64,000 nt of DNA from Flammeovirgaceae bacterium UBA7330 (GTDB lineage: Bacteria; Bacteroidota; Bacteroidia; Cytophagales; Cyclobacteriaceae). The stretch spans positions 1-64,000 of the forward strand of contig DKPQ01000009.1 of assembly GCA_002471275.1 (NCBI GenBank), read 5' to 3'. Below, one piece after another: positions 25,118 to 33,113 of the stretch (the stretch's first letter is position 1; each line of letters opens with the position of its first letter). A program made the translations under genes and the position numbers. The notes under the pieces were generated by a model, which was given only the letters and a program-made list of their open reading frames with translations, did no database searches and was not told the origin of the DNA.

Positions 25118-25885
25118 CTAATACTGACTTACGTAGGCCCGGAATTCTCTTACTTGACGAGGTATGGGATTAAAACTGCTCCATTCAAAATCACCTGAAT
25201 GTATTTTTCTAGTGGCTGTTCTATTGGAGCCCGTGCTTTGTTCGGACTCCTCGTCCAGGCAATGGCACCCTTCAGAACCACAGTTGCATTCCTCTTTTTT
25301 AATTTGATCTTTGGTAGTTCGCTCAAAGGACATCCTCACTTCATCTTCCCATTTTTTGCGGTAATCAGTAAGTGATACTCCCGTGTACTTCCTGAATTGG
25401 CCCGACAGGTAGTGAATGGTGCTGTATCCAACAGTAATTGCAATCTGGCTCATATTAAGATTCCCCTGCTTGATCAGCTCTTTGACTTTATTTGTCCTCA
25501 GCTCGATAAAGCGCTGCTCAATGGTAATTCCGGTAAACATCCGGTATATTTTACTGAGCTGATGATAGTTTCTACCTAATTCTTTGGAGATATAATTGGA
25601 GAGAGTCATCTGGCTGTTCAATGTGCTGATGTTCTCTAAATATAGCCGCATGAATTTATTGATTTCGGTAACCAGAAGTTCATTTTGATCCCGAATCAAT
25701 CCCAGTTCGAGCTGTTCCAGCTTTCTATTCAGGATATCAAGGTCCGGATAATCATTGGTTTTCAGTGTTGCATAGCCCAAACCCACTTCTGTGAAAGGTA
25801 TTTCTATTTCACTTAGGATCTGTTGTACTACATGGATGCATCGAGGACACACCATGTTTTTTATATGTATTGTGATAGTTTTCAT
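25118..25885 (-). CDS. HMA-AraC fusion transcriptional regulator
   Basis: This 255-residue protein starts with an HMA-like metal-binding segment (IHIKNMVCPRCIHVVQQIL, CxxC at about 13-16). A linker of about 60 residues leads to a complete AraC DNA-binding domain (KIYRMFTGITIEQRFIELRT, then MSQIAITVGYSTIHYLSGQF). A C-terminal Cys-rich extension (ECNCGSEGCHCLDEE) and a tail follow. The CPRC and CxCxxxxCxC sites suggest direct metal sensing in the cytoplasm. The paralogue upstream of copA is frameshifted, so this intact copy may serve the whole island. The fusion is known in Bacteroidetes annotations; its sensing mechanism is, to my knowledge, uncharacterised. Confidence 0.85.
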   Translation of the reverse strand: MKTITIHIKNMVCPRCIHVVQQILSEIEIPFTEVGLGYATLKTNDYPDLDILNRKLEQLELGLIRDQNELLVTEINKFMRLYLENISTLNSQMTLSNYISKELGRNYHQLSKIYRMFTGITIEQRFIELRTNKVKELIKQGNLNMSQIAITVGYSTIHYLSGQFRKYTGVSLTDYRKKWEDEVRMSFERTTKDQIKKEECNCGSEGCHCLDEESEQSTGSNRTATRKIHSGDFEWSSFNPIPRQVREFRAYVSQY

Positions 25886-25919
25886 GACAATATTGATTTC
25901 TGTGAAAAAATGAGATAGA

Positions 25920-25942
25920 GAATCTCCATTCCAGGAGATGAT
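25920..25942. promoter_or_regulatory. inverted repeat upstream of the HMA-AraC gene
   Basis: GAATCTCC and GGAGATGATTC form an imperfect stem around ATTCCA. The site lies 35 bp upstream of the regulator start and 24 bp past the stop of the next gene. On the minus strand a T-rich stretch follows, so it could be either the terminator of the gene at 25966 or an autoregulatory operator. Confidence 0.38.
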
Positions 25943-25965
25943 TCCCGGATAATCAATATTGTATT

Positions 25966-26478
25966 TTAACAGAGGAAGGACTGATAAAGTATACGCAGTT
26001 GGAACCCACTTATTGGTGGTGAAAGCGAGCTGTTCAGAGAATAAACATTCGACTTTTTATTTGATATGAAGTCTATGAAGTCCTGATCAAGGACATCCGT
26101 CTGCAATAAAACAGGAACTCTCTCAGTTTGGAAGGTTGGCAACTCGTAGTTCACGAGGCTAGCCAGCAACTGAAGGGTTTCTTCCTCGCAGCATTCGTCT
26201 TTGTCTTTGTGTCTATGCTGATCGCTCACATGGTTGTGCTCATCCTGATGCATGACCATAGCTTGAGGGTCATTATGATGATCACTGTCTCCATGATGAT
26301 CATGGCTGTGCTTGTTTTCGTTGGAATGATGGGTTAGTGAAGCTGTTTGGTCAGAGTACATCCTGATATCCAGGATGCCCAGATCACAGAGCGCATTACA
26401 TATAAATACTCCTGAAAACGCTAAGAGCAAACTTAGCGTCAGTTGTATTTGCATCATACGTAATTTCCTTGTAATCAT
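25966..26478 (-). CDS. His-rich exported hypothetical protein
   Basis: About 170 residues from the ATG at 26478; a TTG at 26493 is the other option. A signal-like helix (IQLTLSLLLAFSGVFICNAL) is followed by a strongly His/Asp-rich region (KHSHDHHGDSDHHND, then HQDEHNHVSDQHRHKDKDECC) and a C-terminal SPPISGFQLRILYQSFLC. The His clusters and CC pair are consistent with periplasmic copper or zinc binding. The end, with its PP and a hydrophobic tail, is similar in style to the HYC_CC_PP protein at 38303. It sits alone upstream of the regulator. Confidence 0.62.
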   Translation of the reverse strand: MITRKLRMMQIQLTLSLLLAFSGVFICNALCDLGILDIRMYSDQTASLTHHSNENKHSHDHHGDSDHHNDPQAMVMHQDEHNHVSDQHRHKDKDECCEEETLQLLASLVNYELPTFQTERVPVLLQTDVLDQDFIDFISNKKSNVYSLNSSLSPPISGFQLRILYQSFLC

Positions 26479-26603
26479 AAGTCCAACTTTCAAGCAAAGT
26501 ACATAAAATACGGATTCAATTCAACTGATTTATGTCAGTCAAAAAAGTGATTTACTAAAGAGGCCTGAGAGAGGTCGGATTGATCGGGCCAGGAGAATTA
26601 CAG

Positions 26604-27110
26604 TTAACTTTTTCCTGTAAAAATCTGCGAGTATTCATTCAAATCACCCTTGAAATCGAATGTGTAGGTGAAAATACCGGCACTCATATCAAAATAACCA
26701 AAGTGCTCATCATCTGGACTGTGTTCTGCGTCCATATGTTGCTGCCAGGAAGTCCAGTTGCCCATATTTCCCATCGTGTGATGGCCGGATGACATGCTGT
26801 GGCCATATTGATTTTTAAAATCACCGTCTGCAAAACACACGCGCATCATATTTTCATCAGGATATAATTCTAGGAAAAATGTCGTATCCAGATCAGCGCT
26901 GTAACAGTGGACCTGGATCTGGTAATCATTGATGGATGTGATCTCGGCTGTTGCAGGCATTTCGGTTTGTGAAAAACTTGATGTAAGCGTGCCGCTGTAG
27001 GTACCCACAACCTGTCCTGCCAGGTCGGGGCGCACAGGCTCGTTATCCAAGTGGCAGGAAGAAAGGGTTGCTGCCATGACCATTCCTACTGCAATTTTTA
27101 AGGCTTTCAT
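26604..27110 (-). CDS. exported lipoprotein with His/Met cluster
   Basis: This 168-residue protein has a lipoprotein signal (MVMAATLSSCHLD). The mature part begins with a beta-sandwich-like LAGQVVGTYSGTLTSSFSQ. A Met/His-rich loop in the middle (YGHSMSSGHHTMGNMGNW) probably binds copper. It ends FDFKGDLNEYSQIFTGKS. No family is recognised. It is separated by about 90 bp from the TRASH-like gene at 27200 and by about 125 bp from the His-rich gene. Confidence 0.65.
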   Translation of the reverse strand: MKALKIAVGMVMAATLSSCHLDNEPVRPDLAGQVVGTYSGTLTSSFSQTEMPATAEITSINDYQIQVHCYSADLDTTFFLELYPDENMMRVCFADGDFKNQYGHSMSSGHHTMGNMGNWTSWQQHMDAEHSPDDEHFGYFDMSAGIFTYTFDFKGDLNEYSQIFTGKS

Positions 27111-27199
27111 TTTTTTATCCTTTTTAACTTAACAGGGTATAGTTACTAAAAGTATTGAAACGTTTTAACCACTTATCTCATCTAAAGGAATGATCTTGC

Positions 27200-27631
27200 T
27201 CAATTTTCAATATATTTTTGCGCGTTCTCCTGCGATTTGAAATAAAGTACTCCTCCGTATTTTGAATCGGGATTGAGATAAATGTATGCTATGGATTTAT
27301 CTACTCGTTCACCACTGTAAGGGTCAATGGCATATCTTGATTCGGGCTTTTGATTGAGCGTCGTGACACAGGTTTCACAACAACCGTAGTAAATATTATC
27401 TTCTATAGGAACCTCAATTTGCTGAACTCCCATGTAGGTGTTATTTACCATACATACTTTATTTGCAGGTAATTGCTCTGTCGGAGAAACCCAGGTAGCC
27501 GGATGGAGACTCATATAAAAGTTATAGCAAACGACTCCGAGTATCACCAGACCAATAGATGCGATAATAATTAAAGATTGTTTATCCATTTTAGCCTTGA
27601 CTCCTTTTTTTCTTAACGACTTTCTCCTCAT
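27200..27631 (-). CDS. TRASH/YHS-like metal-binding membrane protein (paralogue of 28868)
   Basis: This 143-residue protein has one N-terminal transmembrane helix (LIIIASIGLVILGVVCYNFY) after a basic segment. A Cys-rich domain follows: CMVNNTYMGVQQIEVPI, YYGCCETCVTTLNQ and the motif RYAIDPYSGERVDKS. The Cys pattern (CM...Met...GCC.xC...DPxSGxxVDK) resembles TRASH or YHS metal-binding folds. Its own paralogue at 28868 shares the same spacing. It could be a periplasmic copper chaperone anchored in the inner membrane. An ATG at 27589 is an alternative start. Confidence 0.72.
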   Translation of the reverse strand: MRRKSLRKKGVKAKMDKQSLIIIASIGLVILGVVCYNFYMSLHPATWVSPTEQLPANKVCMVNNTYMGVQQIEVPIEDNIYYGCCETCVTTLNQKPESRYAIDPYSGERVDKSIAYIYLNPDSKYGGVLYFKSQENAQKYIEN

Positions 27632-27730
27632 GGCTTCTGAATTTTAGATTCTGCATCGGACTGCTCCCAATACCCTTCTTCTGCTACCTCAGCCCGATAC
27701 AGGATCTGTATCACATTATATATAAGCTGT

Positions 27731-28186
27731 TTACTCTTCCTCAGAAGAGTCGCCACCTTGTTGTTTTTCGAGAAAAAAGCAATGGGTTACGCAAGCATGC
27801 TTCTTGTAGTTTTTATGTACCGTGCCTCGCTTATGTCCTTCAGGGTCCAGGATCTCGCACTTGTCACCTGTTGTTTTGGTGGTCAGTACCAACATGCCGT
27901 CATTGTTGTAATACCGTCCCCCTTTTTTGGCTTTTCCCAGTTTGTTACCATCCGCATCATACACAAACCCCCGTTCGATGAATCCTAGTTTTTTTCCCTC
28001 GTTATTGAAGACAATGTCTTCCTTACTTATATACCCTAGCTTCATTCCTTTATCATCATTTATCTCCCCTTTGGAGTTGATGTGAAGCTGTCGCTCATTT
28101 TTGTTGCTTGCCTGAGCAAATGAGCCTTGTGCTACCAGCAGCATTCCTACCAGGAACACCACGCTGTATATCAGTTTGTTTTTCAT
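27731..28186 (-). CDS. exported protein with repeated KLGxI strands
   Basis: About 151 residues from the ATG at 28186; an ORF to 28228 adds 14 residues before the signal. After a signal peptide (VVFLVGMLLVAQGSFAQ) comes a run of short repeats: GMKLGYISKEDIVFNNE, GKKLGFIERGFVYDAD and GNKLGKAKKGGRYYNNDG. The approximate unit is G-x-KLG-x(4)-x(6). An acidic tail (GGDSSEEE) follows a Cys/His-containing KKHACVTHCFFLEK. The repeats resemble short beta-meander units. Function unknown; the neighbours on both sides are metal-binding. Confidence 0.68.
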   Translation of the reverse strand: MKNKLIYSVVFLVGMLLVAQGSFAQASNKNERQLHINSKGEINDDKGMKLGYISKEDIVFNNEGKKLGFIERGFVYDADGNKLGKAKKGGRYYNNDGMLVLTTKTTGDKCEILDPEGHKRGTVHKNYKKHACVTHCFFLEKQQGGDSSEEE

Positions 28187-28242
28187 TTTATTTGTTTGTG
28201 AGTAGTTGAGCCTGCCCTTTCTGGGCATTATCTTAAATATTT

Positions 28243-28857
28243 TTAGTTGATGGTTTCACTGGTACTGCCACATGACAACATACTACCACCAAAAAATGGA
28301 TTTCGGATCTCCTTGTTGTTGCTTAACCAAAAAGCTCCCTGGCTATCTAATGCCATAGGGCAATGTTGATAATAGATGGTTTCTGTTGTTGTGCCAAAAG
28401 CCTTTATACTTTTGTAGAGAGCTTTATTGAAAGAGGTGTAAGCAGTTCTCTGATCTTTTATGTCTTCAGTGGAAGAGATCTGATCCAATGCTGCATTCAT
28501 CACTTTCAAATTCATCATCCAATCCATATGAGCCTCGGAGCTTTTGAGTAAACTCATGTCAACTTTGCCCAATGTTTCTTTGACAATTGAGCTGCTATTG
28601 GAGATTTTTTCCGCATCGCCTGAGATAAGACTATCTGTCAACTTAAGTGTGGCATTATAAACCTCGCTGAGCTGATTCTGGAAATCAATAGAAACTTCAT
28701 AAGTCATTGTCCCTTCTTTACCCATTTTCATCCCTGCGTGCATGGATTGATCCTTTTTTGAGAAATTAGATTTTCCGTGAGCACCGTGATCGTGTTGGGC
28801 TTTTGCTGCTCCCAATACTACAAAGAGGGCGGCTATTATTATTATCTGCTTTTTCAT
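28243..28857 (-). CDS. DUF3347-domain periplasmic protein
   Basis: This 204-residue protein has a signal peptide (IIIAALFVVLGAAKAQHDH). A His-rich start is followed by a helical DUF3347 domain, with YNATLKLTDSLISGDAEKIS, a central Met-rich MDWMMNLKVMNAALD, and the terminal motif YYQHCPMALDSQGAFWLSN. The same domain forms the C-terminus of the CusB-like protein at 31272, ending there in the equivalent YYQFCPMARSGDGAYWLS. The HCPMA/FCPMA and SCG/TCG end motifs suggest copper binding. It is probably a soluble accessory or chaperone for the Cus system. Confidence 0.88.
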   Translation of the reverse strand: MKKQIIIIAALFVVLGAAKAQHDHGAHGKSNFSKKDQSMHAGMKMGKEGTMTYEVSIDFQNQLSEVYNATLKLTDSLISGDAEKISNSSSIVKETLGKVDMSLLKSSEAHMDWMMNLKVMNAALDQISSTEDIKDQRTAYTSFNKALYKSIKAFGTTTETIYYQHCPMALDSQGAFWLSNNKEIRNPFFGGSMLSCGSTSETIN

Positions 28858-28867
28858 TTTCTATTAT

Positions 28868-29266
28868 TTATTGTTTTTGATTTTTATTGTACAAGGCCAC
28901 ATAGTGCTCTTCTGAGGTAAAGTACCAGACTGTTCTTCCAGCATTTGGTTTTAGTACGATAAAGACATCTGCTTTATCAACTTTTTGACCTGTAAGTGGA
29001 TCAGAAGCATAACGGGTTTCTTCGATATTCGTCAACTTATCCACGCAACCATCGCAACATCCGTAGTATACCTTATCACCAACAGGCACAGGCATCTGTT
29101 CTTTGCCCATATAGGCGTCATTTATCATACAGGCTTGGCTTTTAGGCAGACCTGTTATTTCAACTTCACTTTTTGATTTTTCATCATTTCTGATATTTGA
29201 ATTACAACTTATTATCCCGACAATTAATATGAGGATAGACAGTTGTTTGATAAAATGAGTTTTCAT
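28868..29266 (-). CDS. TRASH/YHS-like lipoprotein (paralogue of 27200)
   Basis: About 132 residues from the ATG at 29266. A lipoprotein signal (LILIVGIISCNS) is followed by CMINDAYMGKEQMPVPVG, YYGCCDGCVDKL and RYASDPLTGQKVDKADV. The same ordered motifs occur in the protein at 27200 (CMVNNTYMG, YYGCC, DPYSGERVDK). One copy is inner-membrane anchored and this one is a lipoprotein, so the pair may be distributed over two membranes. The Cys ligands fit Cu(I) binding. It lies 10 bp upstream of the DUF3347 gene. Confidence 0.76.
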   Translation of the reverse strand: MKTHFIKQLSILILIVGIISCNSNIRNDEKSKSEVEITGLPKSQACMINDAYMGKEQMPVPVGDKVYYGCCDGCVDKLTNIEETRYASDPLTGQKVDKADVFIVLKPNAGRTVWYFTSEEHYVALYNKNQKQ

Positions 29267-29347
29267 AATTATTGGTTTTTGCGTGTGATTATCAGCATTG
29301 AACAAGCCCTTGCTTACCTACAGGTGAGGACTATTTATCAACTCGTT

Positions 29348-30157
29348 TCAATTTCCTCTTTCTCCCGTATCAACTATTACTGGTAACCCATCCTTGCCCA
29401 TTGGAACAAAATAAAATTTTGTATTGGGGCTGGTAGTCAGCTTATCCTGAACCTCCAGGGCTTTATACTGGAGATATTTTTGGGTTAGTCCGGCATCGAT
29501 GATCTGCTGGGCATCCCGCTGACCCTTAGCAAGTGTACGCTGAATTTCTGCCTGCTTTTCCGCTATCTGGATTTCATAATCCTTTTGCTGAATATCCTGC
29601 TCTACCGCGAGTTTACGATCAACAGCAGAGGTTACCACTGGTGGATACTTTATGTGATCAATTGTGATATTATCAATCTCCAGATGTTTACCTTCAATAT
29701 TTGTTACCAGTTGCCTATATATGGCGGCTTCAATCTCAGGGCTTTTTGGTGATACTACCTTGTATTCATAGCCTGCAAAGATGTTTCTGGTCAGGCTCAC
29801 AAATTCCGGTTTTACCACATTTTGGTAGTAATCCTGACCGACCTCCAATTCCAACTGTGCAAGCTCTGCCTGGATTGGCCTGAGAGTTACCGAAACAGTA
29901 ATTGGAATATGAAGCTCATCTTTTGTAAGAATAGCTACATTCTCGGTAAATGTCTGCCATTGTACGTTGTATCTAACTACCCCATTCCAGGGCATGTGCC
30001 AGACCACACCGTCTTTGAATACCTCCTCGGTCTGCAATCCTTTGCCGTAAGGTTTCCACTTCATCGCGTGTGTACCGGGTTTTACCACTGAGCAACCACT
30101 TACAAATAGAGTAATGGTTGCAACAATTAAAATGCTGATTTTCGTCTTCATGATCAT
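29348..30157 (-). CDS. SPFH/Band-7 (prohibitin-like) lipoprotein
   Basis: This 269-residue protein has a signal (ILIVATITLFVSGCSVV). An SPFH domain follows (VVRYNVQWQTFTENVAILTK, then ITVSVTLRPIQ) and a long coiled-coil (DRKLAVEQDIQQKDYEIQIA, then KQAEIQRTLAKGQRDAQQII). The length and order are normal for a prohibitin-family protein. In the family it forms membrane-bound assemblies that scaffold proteases or quality control. Its presence in a metal island may be a stress role. It is followed by the DUF3347 group on the same strand. Confidence 0.88.
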   Translation of the reverse strand: MIMKTKISILIVATITLFVSGCSVVKPGTHAMKWKPYGKGLQTEEVFKDGVVWHMPWNGVVRYNVQWQTFTENVAILTKDELHIPITVSVTLRPIQAELAQLELEVGQDYYQNVVKPEFVSLTRNIFAGYEYKVVSPKSPEIEAAIYRQLVTNIEGKHLEIDNITIDHIKYPPVVTSAVDRKLAVEQDIQQKDYEIQIAEKQAEIQRTLAKGQRDAQQIIDAGLTQKYLQYKALEVQDKLTTSPNTKFYFVPMGKDGLPVIVDTGERGN

Positions 30158-30230
30158 AATTTTTTTTAATTCATCATATAAAATATTACGCTGCTTATGA
30201 GTCGTATTTTGATTGAATTTGTGTATTTAT

Positions 30231-30407
30231 TTATGATATTATAGTCATCCCAAAACGTTTCTTGCACCAGGCGTATAATTGATCCATTTCATCCTCTTGC
30301 AACAGGTAGGATGACTTACGCAGCTCCTTTTTAAATAATTCATGGCTGAAACTTACTTTCACAAGTATGATTTTGCAGTATTCAAGCATTGATGTCCTTC
30401 GTTTCAT
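30231..30407 (-). CDS. small conserved hypothetical protein
   Basis: 58 residues from the ATG at 30407; a TTG at 30416 and an ATG at 30389 are alternatives. The core LEYCKIILVKVSFSHELFKK, a basic middle and the end LYAWCKKRFGM resemble a small Bacteroidetes family with an SFSxxLFxKEL motif, recalled from memory and not checked. No signal peptide. It lies between the SPFH gene and the ion-channel gene on the same strand. Function unknown. Confidence 0.5.
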   Translation of the reverse strand: MKRRTSMLEYCKIILVKVSFSHELFKKELRKSSYLLQEDEMDQLYAWCKKRFGMTIIS

Positions 30408-30470
30408 GGCTTTCAATTATTTATTTTAGAAGAGTCAACGAAAGCATAAAAGTTTGCTTTTATCACCCAG

Positions 30471-31019
30471 TCATAACTTTTTATGATTTTTAACCGGGCC
30501 TGGTTGGATCCGGATGTTGTTTATATTTGACAGCCCAAACACGATTAAGAGAAAGCTTTGGCCGATCTCAATCATTACAAGTATTTTTGCCAGCATTGTG
30601 ACGGGTACAATATCTCCATATCCTATGGAAGCAAATGTGACCATGCTGAAATAGAAAGCCTCAAACAGTAGTCTCCAGAAGCTTGGCTCGCTCCCAAATA
30701 TGAAAGCACTCTCATCGAACCCGGCAAGACAGGCATAGTCGCTTGCAAAGGAAAAAATCATAATAAAGATCGTCAATCCAAATATCCAAACTAATGAGGA
30801 TGCAGAATGCCTGTGAGTAATCAATTTGTTTATTTGAGTGAAGGAATAGACCGTGAAGAATATAACTTTTGATAGTGCCAAAAACACCACTAATATTGGT
30901 ATCCATTTCAATGTATGATCTACAAATTGCATTAAATAAACGTAGACCATAAAGACTAAACCTACCACCATTGTGGTATAACCCATTCCACCGATATTCA
31001 TGCTGACATTGTACTTCAT
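30471..31019 (-). CDS. potassium-channel-like membrane protein
   Basis: This 182-residue protein has about four transmembrane helices. A pore loop has the filter-like TFASIGYGDIVPVTMLAKIL (about residues 131-150), where the canonical TVGYGD is SIGYGD. A final helix (LVMIEIGQSFLLIVFGLSN) fits the inner pore helix. The two-helix pore module plus two extra N-terminal helices resembles small ion channel (Ion_trans_2) proteins. Ion selectivity cannot be stated. It lies 46 bp past the 43-residue membrane gene at 31065. Confidence 0.82.
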   Translation of the reverse strand: MKYNVSMNIGGMGYTTMVVGLVFMVYVYLMQFVDHTLKWIPILVVFLALSKVIFFTVYSFTQINKLITHRHSASSLVWIFGLTIFIMIFSFASDYACLAGFDESAFIFGSEPSFWRLLFEAFYFSMVTFASIGYGDIVPVTMLAKILVMIEIGQSFLLIVFGLSNINNIRIQPGPVKNHKKL

Positions 31020-31064
31020 TTTTAATTCCTTTCAATAGTCAAAACATGAACCTTTGCAGAGGGG

Positions 31065-31196
31065 CTATTTTGAGACCAAATCGACTATAAATATTCCAGT
31101 AATAATGCAGAATATAACAATCCAAAAGATCCACTTTACCGCCTTCCGACCCTTTGAGGGTTGGGGGTGATCACCTACTTTACAGCACTCTTTCAT
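31065..31196 (-). CDS. 43-residue single-pass membrane protein
   Basis: A very short gene, starting MKECCKVGDHPQPSKGRKAV, continues into one hydrophobic helix (WIFWIVIFCIITGIFIVDLV) and ends SK. The N-terminus carries a CC pair and a His, followed by a basic patch, so it is likely inserted with its N-terminus in the cytoplasm, where Cys could bind metal. It lies between CusB and the ion-channel gene on the same strand. Its length (43 codons plus stop) is below usual gene-calling cut-offs. Similar CC-led mini-proteins are, from memory, found near copper genes in Bacteroidetes. Confidence 0.65.
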   Translation of the reverse strand: MKECCKVGDHPQPSKGRKAVKWIFWIVIFCIITGIFIVDLVSK

Positions 31197-31232
31197 TTTA
31201 TTGAATATTATATATCAATCATGAGTAATTGC

Positions 31233-31259
31233 CCCCGGTTTGATTCCCAGTGACCGGGG
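31233..31259 (-). terminator. hairpin after the cusCBA-like operon
   Basis: Perfect 7-bp arms CCCCGGT and ACCGGGG enclose a 13-base loop, 13 bases past the CusB stop. There is no T-tract on the minus strand, so it may terminate poorly or protect the 3' end of the mRNA. Confidence 0.5.
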
Positions 31260-31271
31260 ACTCTTCACCGC

Positions 31272-33113
31272 CTAATCAATTACTTCTTTATTCTCACCAC
31301 AAGTCAGCATCGCATCTCCGTAATAAGGGTTTTTGATCTCTTTGTCAGGGCTTAGCCAATATGCTCCATCTCCACTTCGAGCCATCGGGCAGAACTGGTA
31401 GTAAATGATTTCACCTGATGTACCAAACATCTTGATAGCACTGTACATTGCATCGCTGAAATCGGCGAATGCCAATCGTTGCGCTTCTATTTCTCCGCTA
31501 CTTTTAATCTTGTCTAAAGCCCTTGTCAACTTTGGCAGTCCTGTCATCCAATGGTTATGCATTTCGCCTTTTAACAGGCTCATATCTACTTTATCCAGTG
31601 CTGCTTTCACATTGGGTACCTCTTCCCGGGTTTTCTTAGCATCGGTTGCAATAAAGGCCTTTTGAAGTCCGAGGTGTTTTATGTAAACGTTGGTAAGCTG
31701 CTTTTTGAAGTGAGCATCAATAGACATATCCATTTTCATAGTATTCTTCGCCTCACCAGTCTCGTGTCCTTCATGCCCTGACTCAGCAGGCTTCTTTTCA
31801 TCACTGGAGCCGCCATGATTGTGGCCCATCGATACTTTTCCACCTTCAGGATTCATCATGCTTTTCTCTCCCTTGAGTTGCGCAGCAGCGTCAATTTTGA
31901 ATACACCATTAGTGGCCACCATATCGCCCTCATTGAGGCCAGACTCAACTACATAATAGTCACCAGCATCGGCTCCCAATTCAATTTCAGTAAACTGAAA
32001 CATATTGTTGTGATCATTGGTCATCACATATACTACCGCTTTTTTACCAGTCCACAGCACAGCAGACTTGGGAATTACTATCTGGTCACCGGATTCGGGC
32101 AACATTGTTTTCAGTATGCCGTCTGCCAACATTTCCGGCTTGAGAAGATCCTTAGGATTATCCAGCTCAGCCCTGACTTTGGCCACCCTTGACATAGGAT
32201 TAATCACCGGATCGATGAACGTTACCGTTGCATTAAACTCACGCCCTGGTATGGACTTTATGGAAAATTTGATCTTATCCCGCATTTTGATCCATGGAAT
32301 GTCCGACTCGTACGCATCAAACATCACCCAAACATGGCTCAGATCGACTACTTCAAACAGTGCTGTACCTTCTTTTACGTAATCTCCCAATGACACATGA
32401 CGCATTGTCACCGTGCCGGTGATGGGAGAGAGTACATCAAAGTAAAAGTCTACATCACCTGACTGTTCTATTTGATCGATCTGTGCTTCAGTAAGGTCCC
32501 AAAGTTTTAGTTTATTTCTTGAAGCATTGTAATAACCAGGATTTGTCTCTTTGAATTTCATGGCTTCAAATAGTTCCCTTTGGGCAGTTACAAGTTCCGG
32601 AGAATATATTTTCGCCAAAACTTGTCCTTTTCTAACCTTCTGCCCAGTAAAGTTCACCATTAACTTTTCAATCCGCCCGGGATAGCGGGCGGTTAGTTCT
32701 GAAATATTGCGCTCATCCGCCATCACTTTGCCGGGTAGGTAAACTTCCTTGTATGGAGCTTTCTTTTCAATGGTGGACATCTCTACTTCGGCTATTTTCA
32801 TGGCAGCATTGGAGAGTTTTACAGAGTATTGTCCTGCTTCAGCGTCATCTTCATCCTGCTTCATAGGGATCAGTTCCATCCCACAAATGGGACAATTACC
32901 CGGCTCATCTTTCTGGATTTGCGGGTGCATAGAGCAAGTCCAGGTTGTGCCTTCAGCGTGATCCATGGCTGAGTGATCCGTGGGTAATGTTTCCTGTTGT
33001 TCATTATTGCTTCCTCCAATCAGCAGCCAGCCTATGAGTATTCCCACAATCAATACTCCCAGATAAGGAAGTATGTTTTTACTTTTTATTATTTCTAATA
33101 TCTTCATTTTCAA
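31272..33113 (-). CDS. cusB: CusB-like RND adaptor with HMBD and C-terminal DUF3347 domain
   Basis: This 613-residue protein has an N-terminal membrane anchor (YLGVLIVGILIGWLLIGG). A heavy-metal-binding HMBD follows (WTCSMHPQIQKDEPGNCPIC, about 57-76), then the barrel-sandwich and alpha-hairpin of a membrane-fusion protein (ELTARYPGRIEKLMVNFTGQ, then SPITGTVTMRHVSLGDYV). A Met/His-rich linker leads to a DUF3347 domain (about 455-613) ending FCPMARSGDGAYWLS and TCGENKEV. Standard E. coli CusB lacks the DUF3347 part. It overlaps cusC by 4 bp (ATGA), so the efflux genes are coupled. Confidence 0.93.
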   Translation of the reverse strand: MKMKILEIIKSKNILPYLGVLIVGILIGWLLIGGSNNEQQETLPTDHSAMDHAEGTTWTCSMHPQIQKDEPGNCPICGMELIPMKQDEDDAEAGQYSVKLSNAAMKIAEVEMSTIEKKAPYKEVYLPGKVMADERNISELTARYPGRIEKLMVNFTGQKVRKGQVLAKIYSPELVTAQRELFEAMKFKETNPGYYNASRNKLKLWDLTEAQIDQIEQSGDVDFYFDVLSPITGTVTMRHVSLGDYVKEGTALFEVVDLSHVWVMFDAYESDIPWIKMRDKIKFSIKSIPGREFNATVTFIDPVINPMSRVAKVRAELDNPKDLLKPEMLADGILKTMLPESGDQIVIPKSAVLWTGKKAVVYVMTNDHNNMFQFTEIELGADAGDYYVVESGLNEGDMVATNGVFKIDAAAQLKGEKSMMNPEGGKVSMGHNHGGSSDEKKPAESGHEGHETGEAKNTMKMDMSIDAHFKKQLTNVYIKHLGLQKAFIATDAKKTREEVPNVKAALDKVDMSLLKGEMHNHWMTGLPKLTRALDKIKSSGEIEAQRLAFADFSDAMYSAIKMFGTSGEIIYYQFCPMARSGDGAYWLSPDKEIKNPYYGDAMLTCGENKEVID

